In this document: positions 34,186-44,379 of the stretch, in pieces
How positions within the stretch are numbered: the first letter of the stretch is position 1
Layout of the letters: each line of letters starts with the position of its first letter
DNA from: Cupriavidus sp. WGlv3
GTDB lineage: Bacteria > Pseudomonadota > Gammaproteobacteria > Burkholderiales > Burkholderiaceae
Direction of reading: 5' to 3'
Length of the DNA: 64,000 bases
NCBI RefSeq assembly: GCF_023952475.1
Contig: NZ_JALHRX010000008.1
Coordinates: 186,001-250,000, forward strand
Made by a program: the position numbers and the translations under genes
The notes under the pieces: generated by a model
The model's database searches: none
What the model saw: the letters and a program-made list of their open reading frames with translations, nothing else
Told to the model about the DNA's origin: nothing

Positions 34186-35280
34186 TCACATGGTCTCGTC
34201 GCGATCCTCGATCACCGAAATATCCCAGCACGACATAAACAGCGCCGCAATCAGCGGACCTATCACAAAGCCATTGATGCCAAACACGGACATGCCGCCC
34301 AAGGTCGATATCAGCACGACCCAGTCCGGCAGCTTGGTGTCCTTGCCGACGAGGACAGGGCGCAGCAGGTTGTCCACCGCGCCAATGACGAGGGTACCGA
34401 TGGCGATGAGCGCGATGCCCTTCCAGACCGGGCCTGCCAGCAAGAAGTAAATCGCGGCCGGGCCCCAGACCAGTGCGGCGCCGACGGCCGGCAGCAGGGA
34501 CAGGAACGCCATCAGCGTGCCCCACAGCAACGCACCGTTGATGCCCAGCAGCAGAAACGCCAGGCCGCCCAGTATTCCCTGGACCACCGCCACGACCACG
34601 TTGCCCTTGACCGTGGCGCGGACCACGGTGGTGAAGCGGCCGACCAGCCGGCGGGTGTGCGCGTCGTTGAGCGGCATGGCCTCGCGCAAGCGATGGGAAA
34701 TCACCGCGCCGTCACGCAGCAGGAAAAACACCAGGTACAGCATGACGCCGAGGCCGACGGCGAACTGCAGCGTGTTCTGGCCAATGGCAACTGCCTGGGC
34801 CGCCATGAACTGGCTGATGCGGGCGGCACCTTCAGTCAGCTTTGCCTGCAGCCCCGCTACGTCGGCCAGTCCTATCTCGTTCAGCCACGCTTCGACGGAA
34901 GCCGGCAGGGCCTGCACGGCGGTCTGGAAGTATTGCCCGAAGTCCCATTTGCCGGTCCGGATCTGCTGGTAGGCAAAGGCCGCTTCCTGCGCGAGCGTGG
35001 CAATCATCAGGAACACCGGGACAATGGCCATCAGCACGCAGACCAGCAGCGTGGTCAGCGCCGCGAGATTTTCCCGGTTGCGGAATCGCACCGTCAGCTT
35101 GCGCTGCATGGGATGAAACAGGATGGCCAGTATCGTGCCCCACAGGATCGCGCTGTAGAAGGGCAGCAGTATCCAGATAAAAGCAATGCTGACGGCGACC
35201 AGAAGGATGTAAAAACCTTTCAAATTGCGCATCGGGTTGTCGCGAGTAGATTCGCCCAGGAACGATGCCGATGGTGCCAT
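34186..35280 (-). CDS. AI-2E/PerM-family membrane transporter
   Basis: About 364 residues with eight predicted helices and the family core segments FYILLVAVSIAFIWILLPFY, AILWGTILAILFHPM, and the C-terminal LPAVGAALVWGPAAIYFLLA. The family exports autoinducer-2 or other solutes, or acts as a Na+/H+ antiporter; the function here is not determined. ATG 35280 (MAPSASF) lies 4 bases after the stop of the DUF2188 gene, so the two are coupled. A later ATG at 35232 (MRNLKGF) is possible, and the longer frame above would overlap the previous gene. It ends next to the octamer repeat. Confidence 0.85.
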   Translation of the reverse strand: MAPSASFLGESTRDNPMRNLKGFYILLVAVSIAFIWILLPFYSAILWGTILAILFHPMQRKLTVRFRNRENLAALTTLLVCVLMAIVPVFLMIATLAQEAAFAYQQIRTGKWDFGQYFQTAVQALPASVEAWLNEIGLADVAGLQAKLTEGAARISQFMAAQAVAIGQNTLQFAVGLGVMLYLVFFLLRDGAVISHRLREAMPLNDAHTRRLVGRFTTVVRATVKGNVVVAVVQGILGGLAFLLLGINGALLWGTLMAFLSLLPAVGAALVWGPAAIYFLLAGPVWKGIALIAIGTLVIGAVDNLLRPVLVGKDTKLPDWVVLISTLGGMSVFGINGFVIGPLIAALFMSCWDISVIEDRDETM

Positions 35281-35284
35281 GCAA

Positions 35285-35509
35285 TTACCCGTCGGCGTCA
35301 CCGGCAGCGTTTCCGAATGAGTTGCGCTCCATGATCTGGTGATCCCTGCCATGGATCAGCAGCTCGACCTTGGCACGCCGGGCCTTCTCCGTGCCGGTAG
35401 CAATCGCATGAGCCATCGAAGTGAATCGCTGCTGGTTGCCGGAGCGTCCTTCCGCTTCGACGGCCCAGCCGTTATGGGTCGGCACGACATGGATATTCTT
35501 GCCTGGCAT
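35285..35509 (-). CDS. DUF2188 domain small protein
   Basis: A 74-residue protein beginning MPGKNIHVVPTHNGWAVEAE, which fits the DUF2188 pattern (NIHVVP..GWAV...G), followed by ATGTEKARRAKVELLIHGRD, the typical A..A...A....EL..HG.DG core, slightly shortened at the end. These are small cytoplasmic proteins of unknown function found near stress genes. It precedes the AI-2E-type transporter by 4 bases and lies 174 bases downstream of the GYD-domain gene, with a hairpin between them. Confidence 0.8.
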   Translation of the reverse strand: MPGKNIHVVPTHNGWAVEAEGRSGNQQRFTSMAHAIATGTEKARRAKVELLIHGRDHQIMERNSFGNAAGDADG

Positions 35510-35624
35510 GGCGCTCTCCGGAAGTTGGCAGTATGAGTGTCAGCGCTGTGCCGCGGCCCAGGTATCGGGTGCCGTCTGACAAGGCCGTCGGAGATCCGGA
35601 AAAAGCGCACCAGCCAGCAGCGAC

Positions 35625-35654
35625 AACGCCCGCCAGGCGCCCATGGCGGGCGTT
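35625..35654 (-). terminator. hairpin after the GYD-domain gene
   Basis: AACGCCCGCC (35625-35634) pairs perfectly with GGCGGGCGTT (35645-35654) around a 10-base loop, 29 bases past the GYD stop when read leftwards. The T tract is short, so termination is plausible but not certain. Confidence 0.5.
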
Positions 35655-35683
35655 CTTCATAGCGAGGAAAGTGGCAGGGCGGC

Positions 35684-35977
35684 TCAGCTCATCTTGTCGA
35701 TAATCTCTTGCATCTCGTCGAGGTTGAAGGCGCGCAGCGTTTGCGTGCGCACGTTGCCCAGCGCGCCGACCGCCAGCCCGAACGCGGTCATGCTGGCGTC
35801 ATCCTGGGCCTCGACGGTCAGCACGATGTCGTATTTGCCCAGGGTCCAGTAAATGTCTTTCATCTGCACCCCGAAGCGCGCGCCCATCTCGCGCACCGCG
35901 GCGGCGCGCTTGGTGGTGTCCTTGACGGCGCGGATGCCCTGGTCGGTGAAGCTGGCTAGCACGATATAGCGGGTCAT
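35684..35977 (-). CDS. GYD domain-containing protein
   Basis: A 97-residue ferredoxin-like-fold protein of the GYD family: MTRYIVLASFTDQGIRAVKD at the start, then IYWTLGKYDIVLTVEAQDD (the GxYD signature appears as GKYD), and ALGNVRTQTLRAF near the end. The family is widespread and mostly uncharacterised; members may bind small ligands as dimers. It is probably monocistronic, with a hairpin downstream, and lies 237 bases from the MarR gene. Confidence 0.85.
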   Translation of the reverse strand: MTRYIVLASFTDQGIRAVKDTTKRAAAVREMGARFGVQMKDIYWTLGKYDIVLTVEAQDDASMTAFGLAVGALGNVRTQTLRAFNLDEMQEIIDKMS

Positions 35978-36214
35978 GGCGGGATCTCCGGTAAGGATCG
36001 ATCGAACGCCGTCCCGGCTGCGCGCACGCGACCGATCGCAGCAAGCCGGGGCAGTGGTTCAGGGTGTCCCGGCACAGTGCCAGGGCCCCTGAGCAACCCC
36101 ACACCGACGCATATCGCGCGCCAGCCGGCGTGGCGCGCCGCGCAGCGGCAGATGCTGTGGTGCTTGCCACCACGCCGCAGCACGCTATGTATCAGTCCTG
36201 ATACAGCACCCGCC

Positions 36215-36736
36215 TTAGTCCTGTGCCGGCCCGCTGTCGCCACCCTCCGGCGCATCAAGCGCGCGCATGTTGTCCAGCAGTTTCAGCAGGTAATGCAGCG
36301 TGTGCGTCAGGTCGTTGGTGGAGAAACCGTCCAGCGCCTGTTCGTAGTACTGCCGGATCTTCGGCTGCGCCTGGTGCAGCCAGACCTCGCGGCCCGGCTC
36401 GCTCATCCGCACCAGCCGCGAGCGGCGGTCGCGCCCGTCAGGCGCCAGCGTGACGTGGCCGTCCCGTTCCATCCGGCTGACCAGCCCGGACAGGTTCTGG
36501 CGGCTCACCATCAGGTAACGGGCCAGATCGCCGACGCTCATGCCATCGGCGGCTTCGGGCCGCGACAGCGCGCCCAGCACGGCCCACTGCTGTGTCGTCA
36601 AGCCTTCCGCTTCGACGGCTCGCGAGCCGGTTTTATGCAACATGTTTGCGCATTGGTACAGGCGAAAGAACAGCCGGTTGGCCAGTTCCATGCGCGCGTT
36701 ACTCGGGAGTTCGCCTCCCTGGTCGGGGTTAACCAT
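36215..36736 (-). CDS. badR: MarR-family regulator, BadR-like
   Basis: A 173-residue MarR protein with the winged helix at about residues 45-115 (LTTQQWAVLGALSRPEAADG, then MSVGDLARYLMVSRQNLSG and the wing DGRDRRSRLVRMSEPGRE), flanked by dimerisation helices (ANRLFFRLYQCANMLHKTGS). It is divergent from badH-badI-aliB-aliA, which is the arrangement expected for BadR, the MarR regulator known to control cyclohexanecarboxylate degradation in Rhodopseudomonas. ATG 36736 is chosen because the longer frame is not MarR-like. A perfect 12-bp palindrome in the divergent promoter is the likely operator. The symbol rests on context and family. Confidence 0.8.
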   Translation of the reverse strand: MVNPDQGGELPSNARMELANRLFFRLYQCANMLHKTGSRAVEAEGLTTQQWAVLGALSRPEAADGMSVGDLARYLMVSRQNLSGLVSRMERDGHVTLAPDGRDRRSRLVRMSEPGREVWLHQAQPKIRQYYEQALDGFSTNDLTHTLHYLLKLLDNMRALDAPEGGDSGPAQD

Positions 36737-36799
36737 AGTGATTTCCAAAGGATAGCGGCCTTGCACACGGGGTCGGTCGCACCTAGTATAAGTCAATAT

Positions 36800-36811
36800 A
36801 TTTACGTAAAT
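36800..36811. promoter_or_regulatory. palindrome ATTTACGTAAAT, probable BadR operator
   Basis: A perfect 12-bp palindrome lies in the 139-base divergent region between the MarR gene and badH, 64 bases from each start. The leftward strand also reads TTGACT then TATACT close by, so the site would cover the regulator's promoter as well. Confidence 0.65.
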
Positions 36812-36875
36812 GAAGGCGCATGTGGCGGCGGCACCGCCGGCACGATAGCACCGGAACCCTGGAAGGAGAACGGCT

Positions 36876-37643
36876 GTGCAAGGACTCGAAGGCAAGACGG
36901 TCATCGTGACCGGCGGCGGTGGCGGTATCGGCGGCGCAACCTGTTTGCGCTTTGCGCGTGCGGGCGCGGCGGTGGGAGTGCTCGACCTGAACCCGGAGGC
37001 GGGCGAACGCGTGGCGGCGCAGATCCGCGAAGCCGGCGGCCGCGCGCTGGCGGTGCGCTGCGACATCACCGATCGCGCCAGCGTCGATGCGGCAGTGGCG
37101 GCGGTGGAGCAGGAACTGGGCCCTGTCGACGTGCTGGTCAACAACGCCGGATGGGATGTGTTCCGGCCGTTCGTCAAGACCGAGCCGGCGCAGTGGGAGC
37201 GGCTGATCGCCATCAACCTGACCGGCGCGCTGCACATGCATCACGCGGTGCTGCCGGGCATGGTGGCGCGCCGGCGCGGACGCATCGTCAATATCGCCTC
37301 CGATGCCGCGCGCGTGGGCTCGTCCGGCGAGGCGGTGTACGCCGCGTGCAAGGGCGGGCTGGTGTCGTTCTCCAAGACCATCGCGCGCGAGCATGCGCGC
37401 CATGGCATCACCGTGAACGTGGTGTGCCCGGGACCGACCGATACCGCGCTGTTCGAAGACTACAAGCAGGGCGCGGGCAACCCCGACAAGCTGGTCGAAG
37501 CCTTCACCCGCTCGATCCCGTTGGGCCGCATCGGCCAGCCCGACGACCTGCCCGGCGCGGTGCTGTTCTTTGCCGGCGACGACGCCGCCTTCATCACCGG
37601 CCAGGTGCTGAGCGTGTCGGGCGGGCTGACCATGAACGGCTGA
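36876..37643 (+). CDS. badH: 2-hydroxycyclohexanecarboxyl-CoA dehydrogenase
   Basis: A 255-residue classical SDR with TGGGGGIGG (residues 12-20), NNAG (89-92), a serine near 142 and the catalytic Y155/K159 in VYAACKG. It matches the BadH pattern along its length, notably DVFRPFVKTEPAQWERLIAI, SDAARVGSSGEAVYAACKGG and the ending ITGQVLSVSGGLTMNG. It oxidises 2-hydroxycyclohexane-1-carboxyl-CoA to the 2-keto thioester with NAD+ in the cytoplasm. It is the first gene of the rightward operon opposite the MarR regulator. badI follows 36 bases later. Confidence 0.9.
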   Translation: MQGLEGKTVIVTGGGGGIGGATCLRFARAGAAVGVLDLNPEAGERVAAQIREAGGRALAVRCDITDRASVDAAVAAVEQELGPVDVLVNNAGWDVFRPFVKTEPAQWERLIAINLTGALHMHHAVLPGMVARRRGRIVNIASDAARVGSSGEAVYAACKGGLVSFSKTIAREHARHGITVNVVCPGPTDTALFEDYKQGAGNPDKLVEAFTRSIPLGRIGQPDDLPGAVLFFAGDDAAFITGQVLSVSGGLTMNG

Positions 37644-37679
37644 GCGCCAGCCATCACAACCAAGACAACGGAGACGACC

Positions 37680-38462
37680 ATGCAATACGAAGACATCCGC
37701 TATGACGTGCGCAACGGCGCGGCCTGGATCATCATCAACCGCCCGGAAAAGATGAATGCCTTCCGCGGCCGCACCTGCGACGAGCTGATCCACGCCATCA
37801 ACCGCGCCGGCTATGACCGCGAGATCGGCGCGATCGTGCTGGCCGGCGCCGGCGACAAGGCCTTCTGCACCGGCGGCGACCAGTCCGCGCACGAAGGCCA
37901 GTACGACGGCCGCGGCACCATCGGCCTGCCGATGGAAGAGCTGCACAACGCCATCCGCGACGTGCCCAAGCCGGTGATCGCGCGCGTGCAGGGCTATGCC
38001 ATCGGCGGCGGCAACGTGCTGTGCACGATCTGCGATTTCACCATCGCCTCGGACCAGGCCGTGTTCGGGCAGGTCGGGCCCAGGGTCGGCTCGGTCGATC
38101 CCGGCTATGGCACCGCCTTCCTCGCACGCGTGGTCGGCGAAAAGAAGGCGCGCGAGATCTGGTACCTGTGCCGCCGCTACACCGCTGCCGAAGCGCTGGC
38201 GATGGGGCTGGTCAACGCCGTGGTGCCGCACGAGCAGCTCGACGCCGAAGTGCAGAAGTGGTGCGACGAGATCCTGGACAAGAGCCCGACCGCGCTCGCC
38301 ATCGCCAAGCGCTCCTTCAACATGGACACCGCGCACCAGGGCGGCATCGCCGGCATGGGCATGTACGCGCTCAAGCTCTATTACGACACCGAGGAATCGC
38401 GCGAGGGCGTGCGCGCCTTCCAGGAAAAGCGCAAGCCGGACTTCCGCAAGTACGCGAAGTAA
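37680..38462 (+). CDS. badI: 2-ketocyclohexanecarboxyl-CoA hydrolase (ring-opening)
   Basis: A 260-residue crotonase-fold enzyme (naphthoyl-CoA synthase-like branch). The oxyanion-hole segments are FCTGGDQSAHEGQYDGRGT and RVQGYAIGGGNVLCTICDFT, and GPRVGSVDPGYGTAFLARVV follows, as in MenB/BadI proteins. It hydrolytically opens the ring of 2-ketocyclohexane-1-carboxyl-CoA to pimelyl-CoA, the last ring step of the cyclohexanecarboxylate route. The close fit to BadI and the position after badH make the call firm. A GGAGACGACC ribosome site precedes the ATG. Confidence 0.92.
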   Translation: MQYEDIRYDVRNGAAWIIINRPEKMNAFRGRTCDELIHAINRAGYDREIGAIVLAGAGDKAFCTGGDQSAHEGQYDGRGTIGLPMEELHNAIRDVPKPVIARVQGYAIGGGNVLCTICDFTIASDQAVFGQVGPRVGSVDPGYGTAFLARVVGEKKAREIWYLCRRYTAAEALAMGLVNAVVPHEQLDAEVQKWCDEILDKSPTALAIAKRSFNMDTAHQGGIAGMGMYALKLYYDTEESREGVRAFQEKRKPDFRKYAK

Positions 38463-38488
38463 GCCGACCGGACCGTGCGGAGAAGACC

Positions 38489-39640
38489 ATGAACCCTTAC
38501 CTTGACGAAGACCTGATGGCGCTGGCGGAACACGCGCGCCGCTTTGCCGACGCGCGCGTCGCGCCCGGCTGCCTGGAGCGCGACCGGACCCGCGTGCTGG
38601 ACCGCGCGCTGATGCGCGAGATGGGCGAGATGGGCTTTATCGCGCCCGAGCTGCCGGAACCGTATGGCGGGCAGGGCATGGGCTCGCTCGCGGCGGGCGT
38701 GATCCACGAAGCGGTGGCGCGCGCCGACCTGAGCCTGTCGTATATCAACCTGCTGGCTTCGCTGAACGGGCAGATCCTGGCGCACCACGCGCGGCCGGAA
38801 ATCGCAGGCCCGTGGCTGCAGCGCCTGACGCGCGGCGAAGCGCTGCTGGCGATCGCACTGACCGAGCCACGCGGGGGCTCAGACGCTGCCAGCCTGCGCC
38901 TGCGCATGGAACGCGACGGCGACGCCTACGTGCTCAACGGCGAGAAGACCTCGATCTCCGCCGCCGACCAGGCCGATGCCGCGGTGGTATTCGCGCGCAG
39001 CGGCTCGGTGGAGGCCGGCGCGCGCGGCGTGTCGGCGCTGCTGGTGCCGATGGACCTGCCGGGCATCACCCGCAACCGCTTCGACTGCCATGGCCAGCGC
39101 GCAATCGGACGCGGCTCGATCTTCTTCGAGAATGTGCGCGTGCCGGCCAGCCACCTGCTGGGCAAGGAAGGCGAGGGCTTCGTGCAGGTGATGCAGGGCT
39201 TCGATTTCTCGCGCGCGCTGATCGGGCTGCAGGTGCTGGCGGTCGCGCAGGCCGCGCTGGACGAGACCTGGACCTATGTGGCGGAACGCCAGGCCTTCGG
39301 CAAGCCGCTGTCGGCATTCCAGGGCGTGTCGCACCCGCTGGCAGACTTCGAGACCCAGGTGCAGGGCGCGCGGCTGCTGTGCCTGCAGACGCTATGGCTG
39401 AAGGACCGCGGCCTGCCGCATACCGCCGAAGCCGCGATGTGCAAGTGGTGGGCGCCGAAGCTGGCCTACGACGCGGTGCACCAGTGCCTGCTGTGCTTCG
39501 GCCATGGCGGCTACGACCGCGGCGTGATGGAGCAGCGCCTGCGCGATGTGCTCGGCTTCCAGATCGGCGACGGCACCCCGCAGATCATGAAGACCATCAT
39601 CGCGCGCACCCGCGCCGGGCGCGAAGCGGTGCCGGCCTGA
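38489..39640 (+). CDS. aliB: cyclohexanecarboxyl-CoA dehydrogenase (acyl-CoA dehydrogenase family)
   Basis: A 383-residue flavoprotein with the standard acyl-CoA dehydrogenase layout: an N-terminal helical domain, a middle beta domain with ALTEPRGGSDAASLRLRMER and GEKTSISAADQAD, and a C-terminal helical domain. Near the end, where medium-chain enzymes have the catalytic glutamate of YEGT, this protein has aspartate (D361 in QIGDGTPQIMK). It would introduce the first ring double bond, giving cyclohex-1-ene-1-carboxyl-CoA, with electrons passing to ETF. It starts 27 bases after badI, with GGAGA before the ATG, and aliA follows 51 bases later. Confidence 0.87.
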   Translation: MNPYLDEDLMALAEHARRFADARVAPGCLERDRTRVLDRALMREMGEMGFIAPELPEPYGGQGMGSLAAGVIHEAVARADLSLSYINLLASLNGQILAHHARPEIAGPWLQRLTRGEALLAIALTEPRGGSDAASLRLRMERDGDAYVLNGEKTSISAADQADAAVVFARSGSVEAGARGVSALLVPMDLPGITRNRFDCHGQRAIGRGSIFFENVRVPASHLLGKEGEGFVQVMQGFDFSRALIGLQVLAVAQAALDETWTYVAERQAFGKPLSAFQGVSHPLADFETQVQGARLLCLQTLWLKDRGLPHTAEAAMCKWWAPKLAYDAVHQCLLCFGHGGYDRGVMEQRLRDVLGFQIGDGTPQIMKTIIARTRAGREAVPA

Positions 39641-39690
39641 CGCGCGCCTGATGCAACGACTGGGCAGCACACAACAACGAGGAGACCGCC

Positions 39691-41334
<1,644 letters not shown>

Positions 41335-41512
41335 CGCTGCGCCGGGCGGTATCCGGCGCGCGGGGGCAAGCTTAACGACGTTTTGCCAACGGCAATTGCG
41401 CAATTAACCGCCATGACCCGTACCCCATCCGCAAACGCGCGTGCGCGGCAAGCAAGCAGGGGGCTGCCGGCGGATGGCAGACGGGGCGGCGGGTCGAGGG
41501 CAATGGCTCGGG

Positions 41513-41845
41513 TCAGTGCCCGGCGCCGGTATAGCCGTGGCTGCGCGGACCCAGCCAGCGCCATAGCCGCTGTCGCCATGCGTCGCGAGCGGGGTCCGGT
41601 GCCGCCTTGCAGCGGGTGACATGCAGAGAAGCGGCGGTGATCGCATACAGCTCGACATGGCCGGCGTCGGACAAGGTAAAGCACTCGCTTGCCATCAACG
41701 CCGTGTCCTTCGGATCGCCATCGCGGATCAGCCACAGCTCGCCGGCGGTGCAGCGCACCGCCACCCGCTCGCCGGGCCCGGCGACCAGCCGCAGCGAGCT
41801 GCGGGCGGGCAGGGTGGCGGTCATATCGTTGCTTACCAGGTACAT
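41513..41845 (-). CDS. DUF2917 family protein
   Basis: A 110-residue protein that fits DUF2917: an all-beta, cupin-like core with LRLVAGPGERVAVRCTAGEL, WLIRDGDPKDTALMASECFT and a final DAWRQRLWRWLG helix. The family is common in Burkholderiales and its role is unknown; a small-ligand or surface-stress function has not been shown. The gene is 14 bases downstream of the alpha/beta hydrolase gene on the same strand, so the two are likely co-transcribed. The 178 bases between its stop and aliA carry no gene. Confidence 0.75.
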   Translation of the reverse strand: MYLVSNDMTATLPARSSLRLVAGPGERVAVRCTAGELWLIRDGDPKDTALMASECFTLSDAGHVELYAITAASLHVTRCKAAPDPARDAWRQRLWRWLGPRSHGYTGAGH

Positions 41846-41859
41846 GATGGTCTCCGGGT

Positions 41860-42876
41860 TCAGGCCACGGCCAGGCTGGCGGATACCGGCAGCTGGCGCG
41901 GCCCGGATGGCGGCCGGATGAATTCGGCGATGCGCTGGATCACCGCGGGATCGCGCAGGATGCGGCGATGACCGAGGCCGGTGGTGGTCTCCAGCCGCGC
42001 GCCAGGCCAGGCGCCAGCGATGGCCGCGCCGTCTTCCCAGCGCACTTCCTTGTCGTCGCGGTCATGGATCACCAGCGTCGGTGGCACCGGGCGGACGCGG
42101 CCCAGGTCCGGCACGTTGAAGGCCGACCATGGCAAGCCCAGCCAGCGTTCGCTGTGGCGCTGCATGCGGCCCAGCACGGCCGGCGCCACGCCCAGTTGCC
42201 ACGCCAGCGCGGCGCATGCCGCGCGCATGTCGGCGGGCGTGCCCAGCAGCACCGCGGCGCGTGCCGGCAGGCCTTCGCGCAACGCCAGCGCCGCCGCCGC
42301 GCCGCCGAGGGAATGCGCCACCACGGCATGGACCGGGCCGGCATGCCACGCTGCCGCCAGCAGCGAGCGCGACATCTCGAGCACCGAAGTCTGGGCGGCG
42401 CCGCGAGTGCCGGCATCGGAGGCACCGTGCGACAGCGCATCGAAGGCGACGACCCGCATGCCCGCCGCCAGCAAGCCGTCGATCACCGCATGCCACTGGC
42501 CTGCATGGCCGCCCCAGCCATGGGCGAGCAGCACCACCGGCCCGGCGCTGCCCCAGCGGTAGACCCGCACGCGCCGGCTGGGCCCATGGCCGGTGACCAG
42601 GGCCCAGTCTGCGCGCGCGCTGTCCAGCGCATGCCGGGCAGCGGAGGTGGCGGCACCCCGCGGCGGGCAGAACCAGATGCGCTCGAGCCGGCGTGCCGTC
42701 GCCGCAGGCATCAGCACGCTGCCGGCTTGCCAGCGCAAGCGCTGCAGGCCCATCAGGGCACGCTGCAAGGTGCCCTCGCGGCTGACTGGAGGCGAGGCAT
42801 CGGTGGTGCGCAATGCCGCCGCCGCCACGGCGGGAGAAGGGGAAACCGGGGAAGGAGAAGAGACTGCTTGCGTCAC
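41860..42876 (-). CDS. alpha/beta hydrolase
   Basis: About 338 residues. After a long Ala/Pro-rich N-terminal region, the alpha/beta-hydrolase core holds the oxyanion strand VVLLAHGWGGHAGQW, the nucleophile elbow AHSLGG (Ala in place of the usual first Gly), an acidic residue in VIHDRDDKEV and the catalytic histidine in TTGLGHRRIL. The order of the triad is intact. The GTG at 42876 is chosen because GGAGG lies 8 bases upstream; the TTG at 42891 lies inside that site. Substrates could be esters or thioesters; there is no signal peptide. It leads the DUF2917 gene. Confidence 0.82.
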   Translation of the reverse strand: MTQAVSSPSPVSPSPAVAAAALRTTDASPPVSREGTLQRALMGLQRLRWQAGSVLMPAATARRLERIWFCPPRGAATSAARHALDSARADWALVTGHGPSRRVRVYRWGSAGPVVLLAHGWGGHAGQWHAVIDGLLAAGMRVVAFDALSHGASDAGTRGAAQTSVLEMSRSLLAAAWHAGPVHAVVAHSLGGAAAALALREGLPARAAVLLGTPADMRAACAALAWQLGVAPAVLGRMQRHSERWLGLPWSAFNVPDLGRVRPVPPTLVIHDRDDKEVRWEDGAAIAGAWPGARLETTTGLGHRRILRDPAVIQRIAEFIRPPSGPRQLPVSASLAVA

Positions 42877-42983
42877 GACCTGCACCTCCAATGGATTCTG
42901 GATTGCGCGGCGTCATCGGAACCGGGCGGACCGGCGGCGTCTCGCGCTTCTTTAAAGACCGACCAGTCGTGCTTTTTTCGGTA

Positions 42984-43024
42984 CAAAAAAAGCCCGCCGG
43001 AGCGGTTTGCTGCCCGCCGGCGGG
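42984..43024 (-). terminator. terminator after the leftward TetR gene
   Basis: CCCGCCGG (42993-43000) pairs with CCGGCGGG (43017-43024). Read leftwards it is followed by a run of T (42985-42991 are A on the plus strand). It closes the TetR gene that stops at 43043. Confidence 0.8.
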
Positions 43025-43042
43025 ATAGCGCCGGCGCCGATG

Positions 43043-43657
43043 TCATGTCCCCGCGGCATGAGGCGCGCCTGCCGCGGCGCGCGCAACCAGGGCCGCAAAG
43101 GCGTGCCGTGCCATCGCTTCCGCATCCTGCCGCCCCAGCAGCTTGAACGACTGCTGGAAGGCCATGCCGATGCCGGACAGCTCGAAGGCGAACTGGCGCG
43201 GGTCGACGTGCGGCCCGAACTGGCCTTCTTCGATGGCGTCCCCCACCACCCGCGCGACGGTGCTGTGCCAGTCCTTCAGCGACTGCACCACCAGGTCGCG
43301 GATCGAGCCGGGCCGGTCGCGATACTCCTGCCCCAGCGCCGTAAACAGGCACCGTCCCTGCGTCACCGTGCCGCCCAGCCATTCCAGGTAGCCCTCGAAC
43401 AGCGCCTGCAGCCGCGGCATGCCGCGCGGCTGGCGCATTGCCGGCCGGATCACGATGTCGCCGAAGCGCTCCACCGCCAGGTCCAGCACCGCCTGCTGCA
43501 GCATCTCCTTGGACTTGAAGTGCGCATACAGGCCGCTCTTGGACATATTGGTGTCGGCCGCCAGCGTAGCCAGCGACAACTGCTCGAAGCCGACCTTGGC
43601 GGCGGCGTCCAGCGCCTGCTCGATGATGGCTTTGCGGGTGAGGTGTCCTTTCTGCAT
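43043..43657 (-). CDS. TetR-family transcriptional regulator (204 aa)
   Basis: The N-terminal helix-turn-helix occupies about residues 5-55 (LTRKAIIEQALDAAAKVGFE, LATLAADTNMSKSGLYAHFK). The C-terminal domain has the TetR_C_6-like pattern CLFTALGQEYRDRPGSIRDL. ATG 43657 (MQKGHLTRK) is chosen because the longer frame above lacks homology-like sequence and crosses the operator. A dyad with core CGACCGGTCG begins 18 bases upstream, so the protein very likely controls its own gene. Its other target is not clear; the next genes leftwards are the hydrolase and DUF2917 genes. Confidence 0.87.
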   Translation of the reverse strand: MQKGHLTRKAIIEQALDAAAKVGFEQLSLATLAADTNMSKSGLYAHFKSKEMLQQAVLDLAVERFGDIVIRPAMRQPRGMPRLQALFEGYLEWLGGTVTQGRCLFTALGQEYRDRPGSIRDLVVQSLKDWHSTVARVVGDAIEEGQFGPHVDPRQFAFELSGIGMAFQQSFKLLGRQDAEAMARHAFAALVARAAAGAPHAAGT

Positions 43658-43995
43658 GCAGCGAAGAATAGCACGACCGGTCGGTTTGTCAACGAAACCG
43701 GATGCATGGTAGTTGCCCCGACTTGCGTTGTTGTGCTGGGGAGGCCATAACGTCATACAGCTATGCATGTGACGTCAACGCAAGTTCCGAGGGCCCGTTA
43801 ATGTCAAGGCGGCGCGAAGGGGTTGTGCTCTGTCCGACGCTTGGATGGGCGCCTCCCGGTAGATGCCGGCGCAAGATGACGGGCCAGCAAGAAATCTGCA
43901 CAAAGTGTTCCGGCGGTTACATACGGAACGCTTTGCGTGCTCTATACTCGAATGCACGTCCGCGCACTTTTTTTCACTGGTGACTGGAGACCGAC
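43658..43995. other. 338-bp divergent interval between TetR and XRE genes
   Basis: It holds the TetR dyad on the left. On the right is an AT-richer promoter zone (a TGCTCTATACTCGAATG -10-like patch about 55 bases before the XRE gene). No gene is supported here. Confidence 0.55.
43675..43684. promoter_or_regulatory. dyad CGACCGGTCG, TetR autoregulation site
   Basis: A perfect 10-bp palindrome lies 18-27 bases upstream of the TetR start, in the flank GCACGACCGGTCGGTTTGT. The core and flanking bases are typical of TetR operators that control efflux or fatty-acid genes. Confidence 0.65.
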
Positions 43996-44379
43996 ATGAA
44001 CAGTACAGCCGTGCCGAGAGGCGCTAGCGAACCGTTCCGGCAATTGCGGGCGCTGCGCCGCGCGCGCAAGCTCAAGCAGGAGGACGTCGCCCGCAAGGCG
44101 GGCATTTCCCGGGAGGCCTACCTCCGGGCAGAATCAGGCCAGGCCGACCCCCGCATGTCGACCTTCCTGGCGGCTTGCGAGGCGCTGGGCCTGGAAGTGG
44201 TGCTGGCGCCGCAGCACCTTGCCGCCGACGTCAACGCTTTCATTGCCAGCCGCAACGGCGGCGTGACCGCTGCCTCGATGGCCGGCCAGCCCGCTGGCAG
44301 CGCGCCGGCACCGGCCGCGACACCGGCCTCCGGCGGCAGTTTCGGCCCCGGTACCGGCGAGGGCCACAAACCGGTCTGA
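43996..44379 (+). CDS. XRE-type helix-turn-helix regulator (127 aa)
   Basis: An N-terminal Cro/CI-like helix-turn-helix (about residues 12-70: LRALRRARKLKQEDVARKAG, then ISREAYLRAESGQADPRMST, FLAACEALGLEVVL) is followed by a low-complexity Gly/Ala/Pro tail with no known domain. The ATG follows GGAGACCGAC. Such short XRE proteins often act as antitoxins or as phase/stress regulators, but no toxin-like partner is beside it. The adjacent intergenic region leads to hmgA. A role in regulating hmgA is possible but not supported by a shared site. Confidence 0.8.
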   Translation: MNSTAVPRGASEPFRQLRALRRARKLKQEDVARKAGISREAYLRAESGQADPRMSTFLAACEALGLEVVLAPQHLAADVNAFIASRNGGVTAASMAGQPAGSAPAPAATPASGGSFGPGTGEGHKPV

